Assembly: GCA_004557565.1 (NCBI GenBank)
Contig: SFGS01000020.1
Location: 1 to 64,000 of the forward strand
Origin: Bacteroidales bacterium
GTDB lineage: Bacteria > Bacteroidota > Bacteroidia > Bacteroidales > Muribaculaceae
DNA length: 64,000 nucleotides
Direction of reading: 5' to 3'
The translations under genes were made by a program, and so were the position numbers. How positions within the stretch are numbered: the stretch's first letter is position 1; the number at the start of each line of letters is the position of its first letter. Under the pieces are notes generated by a model, which saw only the letters and a program-made list of their open reading frames with translations, ran no database searches and was not told the origin of the DNA. Shown here piece by piece: positions 35,656 to 43,928 of the stretch.

Positions 35656-36399
35656 TTAATGTAAAAAATTCCAGTCATAATATTTGTCTAATATTTTCAG
35701 AAGGCTTTCATCGGGAACCAAGCCATTGTCCTTGCGTTTCTCTTCTTCGACCCATTTTAAAAACTTTTTATATATGCTGGGGCGCATCCTTTCTTGTGGA
35801 GAAAATTTCACAGACTCCTGTTTTAATGCTTCACCATTAGGCAGAGTAGCGTATTGGTGGACAGAAAATTCAAAATCTCTTATCCTCAAATGTCGATTAT
35901 TCCTACTGACAAAAATTGTGTCGGATTTTTGTAATAACGGGAAAACCATATTGGTGTCTTTAAATTTTATGTCTCTGTATGGTGGGACTGTTTGAGAGGC
36001 AGTAATATGCCTTGTCGAAGTAACGCTGTCAACTATTATCTGCCTGTGGCGTACACTCAATTCTTTTTGGGGAGGGTCAATCACATGAAAATAAATTGTG
36101 TCACGAAAAGGGAACAGACCTCTATCTTTATCTCGCACAATTTTTATGCCTAACACATATGAATTGTTCTCAATAACTAAGCGGTTTTTCCCATAAAAGT
36201 TAACGGTTAACCTCCTTGCTCTATTGTCACTAAAGTAGAATTCATATGGAAAAAAGCCATAGAAAGCATAAAATGTCTCGCTATAACTGTCTACGATATC
36301 ATGGGGGGTAGCCATTATCCTAAACCCTAATATGATTGACAGCATTATAGCGGCTACTGAAATTCTGAAAAAGTCGTTATTATTTTTTATACCAATCAT
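35656..36399 (-). CDS. Membrane-anchored protein of unknown function next to the RHS remnant
   Basis: About 247 residues from the Met at 36399 (MIGIKNNNDFF); the frame opens at 36414. One N-terminal membrane helix (ISVAAIMLSIILGFRIM) is followed by a beta-rich extracytoplasmic domain with no known motif. Its 5' end overlaps the out-of-frame end of the RHS remnant (36380), so it was probably the next gene in that locus. Genes at this place in RHS loci are often immunity or accessory factors; here that is only a positional inference. Confidence 0.5.
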   Translation of the reverse strand: MIGIKNNNDFFRISVAAIMLSIILGFRIMATPHDIVDSYSETFYAFYGFFPYEFYFSDNRARRLTVNFYGKNRLVIENNSYVLGIKIVRDKDRGLFPFRDTIYFHVIDPPQKELSVRHRQIIVDSVTSTRHITASQTVPPYRDIKFKDTNMVFPLLQKSDTIFVSRNNRHLRIRDFEFSVHQYATLPNGEALKQESVKFSPQERMRPSIYKKFLKWVEEEKRKDNGLVPDESLLKILDKYYDWNFLH

Positions 36400-37254
36400 C
36401 GCTAAATCCTCCATATAAAAATTTTTTATTTTGGTAAAGTCTTTTTAAATAGCTCACATTAATCTCTTTAATAGTTTTCACACGAATTTCCATTGGCATT
36501 TGAAAAAGTTCAACCCAACAGTCGTTTATCATCATTCCCACAGCAGAATATTCTGCCCGATAAGCGTCTATTTCGTGGCTTGACCCGTATCGGCTGTTTG
36601 GTGTGCCTTTTTCAAAGCCCATTCATTTCTTGCAATTTGACCGCCATGACGTATTTCATGGGCATAACTACCCTCTTTACCTATATCAATGCGAATTAAG
36701 ACCGTTTTACCCTCAATAGATGCTACTTCTGGTTCTATAAGCCCTTCTTCAAACGTGTACCTTCGATTTTGGTCGTTTCTCATATCTTCAATATCCTGAA
36801 GGGATTTGTTTACTTCTGAAAGTTGTTCATGCCTATCTTTTGCATCAGATTTGTTTAAGAAAATAATTCTCTGATTTAGCCGTTCCATATATATTGCTGC
36901 TTGAGTAGAATCGGCCGAATTAAAGTACATCCCTGTGGGGTCGGTGAGGGTAATGGGGTTGGCGGCGCACCATAAATATGGACTCATATCATAATATTTC
37001 TCCGCAAGAGGGTCTTGGGTGGGTGTCCGACCGATCATGGAGTCGTACCACCGGGCTTTGCTGTCGTAGAGGTCGAGGCCGTTTTCGCGGTCGAACTCTT
37101 TTGCGCTGTATTTAAGTGGTTGCACTCCCATGGTGCCCGCGCCATCAGTCCCCAATTTGGGTAGTAGTGGTTGATTTCCTCCAGCCAACATTTTTGCAGC
37201 AGAAAATGCAAAAAAGGCAATAGCGCTAAAAGAGAGCATCAATTTTGCTTTCAT
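36380..37254 (-). pseudogene. RHS-core effector with HExxH domain, frameshifted
   Basis: Two overlapping open frames make one protein. The first (37254-36568, 228 residues) has a signal-like N-terminus, the RHS-repeat-associated core (YSAKEFDRENGLDLYDSKAR, DPLAEKYYDMSPYLWCAANP, DPTGMY) and then a C-terminal domain with YAHEIRHGGQIAR, an HExxH zinc-peptidase-like motif. The frame then changes near 36615-36622, and the other frame (36622-36380) continues with HEIDAYRAEYSAV, which is what the domain should contain next. The long YD-repeat part expected upstream of an RHS core is missing. I read it as a truncated RHS effector broken by a small indel. Confidence 0.6.
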
Positions 37255-37443
37255 AAATACACAATCTTAAATTTCTGCCAAATTAATCATTTTGCTTGAT
37301 ATGCACAATTATTTAAATATGCTATACAACACAAAATGGAACTAATTTATATTTGTGCTGCTGTGAAGCACCTCGATTTCGGTGAGCTTTTCGCTGGCTT
37401 TGTCCACTCTCCGCTATCTTTGTCCCCATAAACCACAAATCTC

Positions 37444-37468
37444 TATTTCTAACTTCTAATTTCTAACC
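37444..37468. repeat. Short copy of the TTCTAAYTTC repeat
   Basis: Two to three units of the same 10-base repeat found at 9611-9676 lie in the gap between the RHS remnant and the TonB receptor gene. It is non-coding. Confidence 0.5.
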
Positions 37469-37516
37469 TCCAGCTTTTCTAACCACTTCGGGGTGAAAAA
37501 TCACTACCTTTAGTGA

Positions 37517-37547
37517 TTGCTGGCTATGATGGAATGATGTAATTTTG
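37517..37547 (+). promoter_or_regulatory. Promoter of the TonB receptor gene
   Basis: TTG (37517-37519), 20-bp spacer, TAATTTTG (37540-37547). The expected start point (about six bases after the -7 box) falls at or beside the ATG at 37553, so the mRNA may have almost no leader. Confidence 0.6.
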
Positions 37548-37552
37548 CACCT

Positions 37553-39778
37553 ATGAAAAAACGTTTGGTTCTCACAGCAACAACTATCGGCGCAATGGCC
37601 CTCACAGCCAGCGCATCAACCACCGCCGACACGCTCAACCTGCAAGAGGTGACCGTGACGGCTATCAAACAAGGCACCGACATACGCAACCTTGCCATTT
37701 CGGCAACAGAAATCCGACGCAACGACTTGGAGCGCAACGGCATAACTGGCACAAAGTCGGCAGCCGACATGGTGCCCAACATCTACATTCCCGACTACGG
37801 CAGCCGCATGACCTCCACCATTTATGTGCGTGGATTGGGCACGCGCATCGACCAGCCTGCACTGGGCTTGAACATCGACAATGTGCCTGTGCTGTGCAAG
37901 GAAAACTACGACTTCGACATGATGGACATCGCCAAAGTGGAAATGCTTCGCGGACCGCAAAGCACACTTTTTGGCCGCAATACCATGGCTGGCGTGATGA
38001 ACATCTACACCCTGTCGCCTCTAAGCTACGCCGGCACCAGAGCACTCATTCAATACAGTTCGCACAACACCTACAAAATCGGGGCAAGCCACTATATGAA
38101 GTTGGCTAACAATTTGGGCATCGCGTTCAACATTTTGCACAATGCCACCGACGGCGAATTTCGCAACGCGTACAACGGTCAAAAAACCGACTGGGAAAAG
38201 CAGACCGGAGCGCGCGTGAAAGTGGAGTGGATGCCAGCCTCCGACCTGTTTGTGAGCAATGTGTTCTCGTTTGTCCACAGCCGTGAGGGCGGCTACGCCT
38301 ACGAGCAGCTGGGCAAGAACGTGATTGCCTATAACGACACCTGCTTCTATCGCCGCACCGGCATTCTCGACGGCTTGACCATTAAGCGGAATTATGAGAA
38401 CTTCTCGATAAGCGGCATCACCAGCTACCAGTATCTCGACGACAACATGACGCTCGACCAAGATTTCACCGTAGATCCGTACTTCACCCTCACCCAAGAG
38501 AGAAAGGAGCACGCCGTGACCGAAGACATCGTGGCTCGCTCCACATCGGCAGGGGCATATAGCTGGCTGTTTGGCACTTTCGGTTTCTATCGGCACTACA
38601 ATATGGATTCGCCCGTTACCTTTAAGGACAAGGGCATCAGCCAACTGATTGAGCGCAACCGCAACAATGCCATGCCCTCCTACCCCATTTCGTGGGACAC
38701 AAGAGACTTTGTGCTTGGCAGCGACTTCAAGAACGACACCTACGGCGTGGCGCTCTACCACCAGTCGAGCTACCAGCTGGGCGACTTCACCTTTGCTGGT
38801 GGTGTGCGCCTCGACTATGAGCATGCGTCGCTGAAATATCACAGCGAAACGCACACTGGCTACACCATCACCACACAGGCTACTGGCGAAGTGTTTTCGC
38901 ACGAAAATATCGACATCAACGAACGAGGCCGCATTTCGAAAGAGTTTCTGCAACTGCTGCCTAAAGTTTCCCTCACCTACCTTGTGGGCGGCAACAAGAC
39001 GAGTTCGCTCTACCTGAGCGTGGCAAAAGGCAGCAAATCGGGCGGCTTCAACACACAGATGTTCAGCGATGTGCTTCAGCAGAAGCTGATGGGCGTTATG
39101 GGCATCGGGGCGAGCTACGACATCGACGAGGTGGTGGGCTACAAACCCGAAAAGGCGTGGAACTACGAGTTGGGCGGGCACTTCGAGTGCTGGAACCACC
39201 GAGTGAAGACCGACATCAGTGCTTTCTATCTCGACTGCCGCGACCGTCAGCTCACCGTGTTTCCCAACGGCACCACCACAGGCCGTGTGATGACCAACGC
39301 CGGCAAAACTCGCTCCATCGGCGCAGAGTTTGCCATCGCGGTGAACCCTTGGCGTGGCACCAACTTCAACGTGAGCTACGGCTACACCAATGCGAAATTC
39401 GTGAAATACAACGACGGCAAGGCCGACTATAAAGACAAATATGTGCCTTACAGCCCCAGCCACACGCTGTTTGTAGAAGCCCTGCACCAATTCGATTTCA
39501 GCGGTGGCAGCCAGTGGTTGCGCTCTCTCACCATCGGCGCCAACATGCGTGGCACAGGCGAAATATACTGGAACGAGGCAAACGATGTGCGCCAACCATT
39601 CTACTGCCTGTTGGGCGCATCAGTCACTCTCGCTGGCGACAAATATTCGCTGGAATTGTGGGGCAAAAACATCACTGGCACGAAGTACAACTCGTTTTAT
39701 TTCGTGTCGATCGGGCACACCTTCCTCCAGCGTGGACGCGGCGCATCAATGGGTGCCACCCTGCGCGTAAACATCTGA
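37553..39778 (+). CDS. TonB-dependent outer-membrane receptor
   Basis: 741 residues. A signal peptide (ending TASAS near 23) is followed by a TonB-box-like segment (LNLQEVTVTAIKQ), the plug domain (about 45-155; IYVRGLGTRIDQPALGLNIDNVP, MLRGPQSTLFGRNTMAGVMN as family phrases) and a 22-strand barrel to the C-terminus. It lacks the N-terminal CarboxypepD_reg domain of SusC-type receptors and has no SusD partner, so it resembles siderophore/haem/cofactor receptors more than glycan importers. Four tandem calycin-like lipoproteins follow, the first 42 bp downstream, suggesting they supply ligand capture. Ligand unknown. Confidence 0.85.
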   Translation: MKKRLVLTATTIGAMALTASASTTADTLNLQEVTVTAIKQGTDIRNLAISATEIRRNDLERNGITGTKSAADMVPNIYIPDYGSRMTSTIYVRGLGTRIDQPALGLNIDNVPVLCKENYDFDMMDIAKVEMLRGPQSTLFGRNTMAGVMNIYTLSPLSYAGTRALIQYSSHNTYKIGASHYMKLANNLGIAFNILHNATDGEFRNAYNGQKTDWEKQTGARVKVEWMPASDLFVSNVFSFVHSREGGYAYEQLGKNVIAYNDTCFYRRTGILDGLTIKRNYENFSISGITSYQYLDDNMTLDQDFTVDPYFTLTQERKEHAVTEDIVARSTSAGAYSWLFGTFGFYRHYNMDSPVTFKDKGISQLIERNRNNAMPSYPISWDTRDFVLGSDFKNDTYGVALYHQSSYQLGDFTFAGGVRLDYEHASLKYHSETHTGYTITTQATGEVFSHENIDINERGRISKEFLQLLPKVSLTYLVGGNKTSSLYLSVAKGSKSGGFNTQMFSDVLQQKLMGVMGIGASYDIDEVVGYKPEKAWNYELGGHFECWNHRVKTDISAFYLDCRDRQLTVFPNGTTTGRVMTNAGKTRSIGAEFAIAVNPWRGTNFNVSYGYTNAKFVKYNDGKADYKDKYVPYSPSHTLFVEALHQFDFSGGSQWLRSLTIGANMRGTGEIYWNEANDVRQPFYCLLGASVTLAGDKYSLELWGKNITGTKYNSFYFVSIGHTFLQRGRGASMGATLRVNI

Positions 39779-39820
39779 TAAATCAACAATAATCTACAAA
39801 TAACACAGAATTTCAAAACT

Positions 39821-40654
39821 ATGATGAAAAAAATCTTATTTGCATTTGCAATGCTCGCTATGGTTGCCGGCTTCACTTCATGCGGCGACGACAACAATGG
39901 TAACAATAAAGGTGAAGACATGACTACCACCCAAACCTTTGCCATGAGTGCAAAAACGCGCATCAACAGCGTACTGATTTACGACTGCGACTTCACCGCC
40001 ACATTCACCGCAAAATATGCCGACAAAACAGCGACTCTCGCGCTCAACAATGTGAAATTCGCTGAAAAAATGCCAGCGGTCAATTTTGTGATTGATGGCA
40101 TTAAGTTCACACAAGAAGGCTCGGTGTTTACATTTGAGGCTTCGTCGGTGAAAGCTACGGGAGGCTACACCGTGGGTGGATTGAAAGGTAAAATCGACAC
40201 CGAGAACAACGTGTACAACATCACTTTCTATGTTGACGCCACCTACGAAGTGCTGCTCACCAGCCCATACAACTGCTCCGACAATCTGCCCTCTGGCAGC
40301 GATAATCAAAAGAGCTTCGCATTCAAGCAATCGACCGAGGGCGCACAGAAGAAACTGCGTTTTGCGATGAAGAATATGAAATTTGTTGAAGCGATGCCTA
40401 TAATCAAGGAAATTGCGGTATATTTCAACGACGGAGATGGCAGCACCATCACCAACACCGCCACAGGCTACACATTCGAAAGCGCGTCAATCACCCCTTA
40501 TTTCAAATACAAGGATGGAGCTACCGAAATTCCAATGGATAGCCGCCAGATGACCAATGTGAAGGGCACTGTGGACCTGGTGAACCGCAAATTCACCATC
40601 GATTTCGACTGCATGGGCATACACTGGAAAGATAAAGGCTCGCTCTATCTTTGA
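39821..40654 (+). CDS. Calycin-like lipoprotein, paralogue 1
   Basis: 277 residues. The signal peptide ends in a lipobox (VAGFTSCGDD). The mature protein has two similar beta-rich halves (about 40-160 and 170-277), each with the order 'NVKF..MP..I..I.F...G..FTFE' then 'GLKGKID...N' or 'NVKGTVDLVNRKFTIDF', which recalls the Bacteroidetes calycin-like (lipocalin-like) domain. Such barrels can bind small hydrophobic ligands. It probably shares the TonB receptor transcript, which ends at the terminator 40671-40720. The family assignment is by pattern and not certain. Confidence 0.6.
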   Translation: MMKKILFAFAMLAMVAGFTSCGDDNNGNNKGEDMTTTQTFAMSAKTRINSVLIYDCDFTATFTAKYADKTATLALNNVKFAEKMPAVNFVIDGIKFTQEGSVFTFEASSVKATGGYTVGGLKGKIDTENNVYNITFYVDATYEVLLTSPYNCSDNLPSGSDNQKSFAFKQSTEGAQKKLRFAMKNMKFVEAMPIIKEIAVYFNDGDGSTITNTATGYTFESASITPYFKYKDGATEIPMDSRQMTNVKGTVDLVNRKFTIDFDCMGIHWKDKGSLYL

Positions 40655-40670
40655 AAAATAATTAAAAAGA

Positions 40671-40720
40671 ACTGCCACAATGCAAAAATGTGTGATACGC
40701 TCACACATTATTGTGGCAGT
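40671..40720 (+). terminator. Two-tier hairpin after calycin-like gene 1
   Basis: An outer 11-bp stem (40671-40681 with 40710-40720) encloses an inner 8-bp stem (40688-40695 with 40701-40708, 5-nt loop). It is followed by TTATATTATATTTG. It lies 16 bp after the stop and separates paralogue 1 from paralogues 2-4. Confidence 0.65.
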
Positions 40721-40725
40721 TATAT

Positions 40726-40733
40726 TATATTTG
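40726..40733 (+). promoter_or_regulatory. Candidate -7 element for calycin-like genes 2-4
   Basis: TATATTTG follows directly after the two-tier hairpin and lies 30 bp before the start at 40763. No good -33 TTTG is seen. It may start a separate transcript for genes 2-4. Confidence 0.4.
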
Positions 40734-40762
40734 CGTGATATTAAATTAACGCACTTTCATAC

Positions 40763-41584
40763 ATGATGAAGAAATTTTTTAGCATACTGTCAGTTTTTGC
40801 CCTGATTTTCACTGTGGCAAGCTGTGGCGACGACAATAAAGAGCCACAACCCGAAACCGTTACACGCTCTGCGCAAATGATCAACCACATTGTGAAGTCG
40901 GCGAGTGGCGAGGTGCTACCCCTGTCGGAAAGCAAAATCGACTACACTATCGACCGCAACAATCGCAAAGTGACCGAAGTAACCCTTCGCGTGGCTATCG
41001 ACGGCGCGGCTGAAACTACCGTGAAGATCACCGACATTCAGAGCGAAACCAACGACCAAATTTGCACTTTCAAGGGCAGCGGCAACGGCGTGCAAAACCT
41101 GGTCGGACGCTTCGACTTCAACGAGGGCACCATTCGTGTGAACTATGATTTAGACGGCACTTACCGCGTGATTTCCACCATGCCCGAAATTTTCAGCACC
41201 GAGTGCGCCACATCATGCATCTATACCGACGGCACCACATCGAAGAGCGATGGCACAATGTATCAATTCAGCATCGACCCAGCTTCGCTCACTTCAAGTA
41301 TGACCGTGATGTATCTTCTCGACCAGTCGAAAAAGCGCACGCTCACATCTGTAAAAACGCTGACCAAGGCTAAGGTGGCCGTTACCAAAGAAGGCTATGT
41401 GGTTGAATCGGAAACCACGATTCCCACTACCACCACCTATAAGTTTAACGGTAAGCTCACCACCACCACTCTGTATCCAGTTTCCAAATTAAAAGCCACT
41501 ATCGATTTGGAAAACGACAAGTACGAAGCCACCATGCAGTTGGGCAGCATCGCCGTAACTGCAAATGGAAAAGTGACTAATTAA
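40763..41584 (+). CDS. Calycin-like lipoprotein, paralogue 2
   Basis: 273 residues with lipobox FTVASCGDD. The mature part again has two beta-rich halves. Shared phrases with its neighbours include AQMINHIVKSA near the N-terminus (compare AQMVNHIGIAA in paralogue 3) and 'LKATIDLENDKYEATMQL' at the end. It has no catalytic motif. It is the first gene after the terminator at 40671-40720 and is followed after 26 bp by paralogue 3. Confidence 0.58.
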   Translation: MMKKFFSILSVFALIFTVASCGDDNKEPQPETVTRSAQMINHIVKSASGEVLPLSESKIDYTIDRNNRKVTEVTLRVAIDGAAETTVKITDIQSETNDQICTFKGSGNGVQNLVGRFDFNEGTIRVNYDLDGTYRVISTMPEIFSTECATSCIYTDGTTSKSDGTMYQFSIDPASLTSSMTVMYLLDQSKKRTLTSVKTLTKAKVAVTKEGYVVESETTIPTTTTYKFNGKLTTTTLYPVSKLKATIDLENDKYEATMQLGSIAVTANGKVTN

Positions 41585-41610
41585 TAAATTTATAGAAAAC
41601 CAATACTACA

Positions 41611-42444
41611 ATGAAACAAGCAACTATCATTCTTGCAATTCTCTTAGGCTTCGCTGTCACATCCTGCGACAATGGAGGCGACAAGACTATGTATCTTCAA
41701 GCACAGATGGTGAACCACATAGGCATCGCTGCGTTTGAAAATGAATACACTGGCACATATCGTGCCGACGCTGCTGTATATGAAGTGGTTCTCGACACCG
41801 AAAATGGTAAAGCCGACGTGGCTTGCCGCATCACTCTGCCTACTGGCAAGATGGGCACAATCGACCTGCGCGGCATGTCGCTGAGCGTTGACGCTAAGAC
41901 TGGCGGCTACTACATCAAGCAAACCGCCGACACTCGCTCTCAAGGCTCATACACCGTGACCGACTTTTCTGGCATCATCGACCTGACAAGCAGCACCACA
42001 TCAAAATCGCACTTCTCGTTCATCGTGGAGAATCACTATCAGGTGAATGCCACTATCGCCGAAATGCGATTCACTGGTGTTACAGCCGATATCAAGGATG
42101 CCGACGGCAATATGCGCACACTCTCCAACGGCACTGTCGTGACCACGCTCAACCCTACCACCAAGAAGGCGTCAATCACCATCACCGGACTTGACTACGA
42201 CGGCAATCTTGGCAAGGAGCGTACCCTCACATACGAAAACCTCGACTTCGCACCTTGCGACAATGGCTACAAGATTAAAGCCAGCGTGGCATCGCCCACC
42301 ACAAATGGCGATGTGGCACTCGCTAAGTACAAGTTGAAGGATTTCGAGGCAGAAATCGACTTTTTCGACGACTTTGATGCTTCCTACACCATCGACAACA
42401 TTGGCGAGGTGAAGTTGGATCTAATTAATAGGAACAATAACTAA
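41611..42444 (+). CDS. Calycin-like lipoprotein, paralogue 3
   Basis: 277 residues with lipobox GFAVTSCDNG. The first half contains AQMVNHIGIAAFENEYTGTY and a strand pattern ending 'TDFSGIIDLTSS'; the second half ends 'YKLKDFEAEIDFFDD'. The two-lobe layout matches its neighbours. It lies 26 bp after paralogue 2 and 17 bp before paralogue 4. Ligand and partner are unknown; the outer-membrane location and TonB neighbour suggest uptake. Confidence 0.58.
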   Translation: MKQATIILAILLGFAVTSCDNGGDKTMYLQAQMVNHIGIAAFENEYTGTYRADAAVYEVVLDTENGKADVACRITLPTGKMGTIDLRGMSLSVDAKTGGYYIKQTADTRSQGSYTVTDFSGIIDLTSSTTSKSHFSFIVENHYQVNATIAEMRFTGVTADIKDADGNMRTLSNGTVVTTLNPTTKKASITITGLDYDGNLGKERTLTYENLDFAPCDNGYKIKASVASPTTNGDVALAKYKLKDFEAEIDFFDDFDASYTIDNIGEVKLDLINRNNN

Positions 42445-42461
42445 AATCACGACTATAAATT

Positions 42462-43289
42462 ATGAAGAAAATCTTTTCAATGCTCTTAATGGGCATGATG
42501 CTGATGGGCATGACTTCATGCCTCGACAACAATGAAAACAACGAAACAAACTTCACCCTGTCGATGTACAACCGCACCGTGACAATGGGTTCGGAAGACG
42601 TTTCTGAGTTTAATGTTAACAACTCCGCATTCAAAATCAACTACACCAATAGCACCATCTCTGTGAATGTGATGGCTACAGTGGGTAAAGACAACACTAT
42701 CCAATTCAAGATTGATGATATGCAACTCACCGCCGACCAAGGTATGCAAGCTTACCGCTTCTCTTGCCCAGCTGCCACTACCCAAGGTGTGGAAATCACC
42801 AACTTCAGAGGTATCATCGACCTGCAAGTGGGTGTGCTGTACATGACTTACAATGTGGGTGCCGACAAGACTGTGCACGCCACAGCCGCTCTCCCATTCT
42901 TGCGCTGCAAGACCAACATCGACCCTACCGATGAAACGAAGCAAGACTTCTCAAGCGAAAAAACGCAATACGACTTCCGCATCAACAAGAGCAATATGAC
43001 TGCTACCGTCACCATCGTAGGCTTTGCTAAAGACGCAGACCAGAAGGAAGCATCCGAAAACATTGCAGTGTTTGAAGGCTTGAACGTGAAGTTCACCCGC
43101 AGCGGCTACAAAATCACCGCCCCAATGGTGAAATCAACCACCACAGGTGTAGGCAACGTGTCCGACGCAACAATTAAAGACGTGGAATTCAACATCATCG
43201 ACCAAGGCATCCGCTTCAACGGAAAATACGAAACCAACACATACGAAGCCGAAACCGCTGGCACAATGTTCAACGAAAAAACAGTCTAA
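42462..43289 (+). CDS. Calycin-like lipoprotein, paralogue 4
   Basis: 275 residues with lipobox MGMTSCLDNNEN. Two beta-rich halves as in the other three, with 'VEITNFRGIIDLQVGVLYMTY' in the first half and 'TIKDVEFNIIDQGIRFNGKY' at the end. It is the last gene of the tandem set and is followed by a strong terminator at 43321-43352. Divergence between the four copies suggests an old duplication with separate ligand preferences; this is inference. Confidence 0.58.
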   Translation: MKKIFSMLLMGMMLMGMTSCLDNNENNETNFTLSMYNRTVTMGSEDVSEFNVNNSAFKINYTNSTISVNVMATVGKDNTIQFKIDDMQLTADQGMQAYRFSCPAATTQGVEITNFRGIIDLQVGVLYMTYNVGADKTVHATAALPFLRCKTNIDPTDETKQDFSSEKTQYDFRINKSNMTATVTIVGFAKDADQKEASENIAVFEGLNVKFTRSGYKITAPMVKSTTTGVGNVSDATIKDVEFNIIDQGIRFNGKYETNTYEAETAGTMFNEKTV

Positions 43290-43320
43290 AAAGCGACATC
43301 CAATACCCCATAAATATCAC

Positions 43321-43352
43321 AAGCCCTGCAACTCCCAAAAGTCGCAGGGCTT
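43321..43352 (+). terminator. Terminator of the calycin-like operon
   Basis: A perfect 9-bp stem (43321-43329 with 43344-43352), 14-nt loop, followed by TTATTTTC. It ends the plus-strand lipoprotein operon 31 bp after its last stop. Confidence 0.85.
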
Positions 43353-43502
43353 TATTTTCATTCCCCCACCATCCCCCTAAAATCAGCCCAGTCCGACAAG
43401 GCCGACGCGTCCGACAAGTCAGCCCCCCAATTCACCCCTTATACTTCTAATTAAGCAGACACCCACCACCGACTGTTAAAATTTGATAATTCGTTTGCCG
43501 TT

Positions 43503-43534
43503 TTTGCAATTCTTAACTATAAGGTGTATTTTTG
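43503..43534 (+). promoter_or_regulatory. Strong promoter of the Hsp70/kinase-AAA operon
   Basis: TTTG (43503-43506), exactly 20 bp, TATTTTTG (43527-43534): a perfect Bacteroidetes promoter. Transcription should begin near 43541, leaving about 390 nt before the first credible start codon at 43929. Confidence 0.75.
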
Positions 43535-43540
43535 CAAATG

Positions 43541-43741
43541 AATCCTTGCTGAAAGTCCCAATGGGAAGAGGCAGGGTTCAGATTTATACATATAAGGCGT
43601 AACTGTACGCTTTGGTTTTGACGAATTGGAATCTCGCAAATTCAACGACAAGTCAAAAACAAAGCAACGGGAACGCCTCATGAGGTGTAATATATATACA
43701 ACCCCATTGGCTTCAATCGGTTCTTCGGTTGTAGCCTTTTT
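43541..43741 (+). ncRNA. Structured leader or small RNA with its own terminator
   Basis: From the predicted start point the RNA can fold as one long interrupted hairpin: 43558-43565 with 43703-43710 (8 bp), 43595-43600 with 43673-43678 (6 bp), 43609-43622 with 43652-43665 (14 bp, one mismatch) and 43623-43627 with 43639-43643. A second hairpin (43709-43719 with 43726-43736) is followed by TTTTT and forms a terminator; it shares bases 43709-43710 with the first stem, so the two compete. The shape recalls 6S-like RNAs or a riboregulator leader. I do not recognise the family. Confidence 0.45.
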
Positions 43742-43822
43742 GGGCATATTATATACTTACATCGGCGTGGGGCTTTCGGCGTTGCTCGTTTCGACTTGTC
43801 GGGCAATGCGAGAGCCTCAATT

Positions 43823-43862
43823 CGTGGAACGGGCAACAGGATTGACTCCACGTCTTTTTTTG
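43823..43862 (+). terminator. Second terminator-like hairpin in the leader
   Basis: CGTGGA (43823-43828) pairs with TCCACG (43847-43852) and is followed by TCTTTTTTTG. Another stem (about 43771-43785 with 43803-43816) lies just upstream. Both are inside the leader of the Hsp70 operon, suggesting premature termination as a control point. Confidence 0.45.
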
Positions 43863-43928
43863 TATGTATTGGTGAGTGGATTTCGTCAACAAAGGAGTCG
43901 GTTGACTTTATTTGTTAACGGAATAGGA

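Noticed and set aside
38021..39595. 524-codon open frame antisense to the TonB receptor gene
   Set aside because: It mirrors the strong third-position bias of the receptor gene, has no domain, no signal and no promoter; an antisense shadow.
43626..43928. 101-codon N-terminal extension of the J-like protein
   Set aside because: This stretch forms terminator-like hairpins and RNA stems, and a better ribosome site (GGAATAGGA) precedes the ATG at 43929, where the recognisable protein starts.
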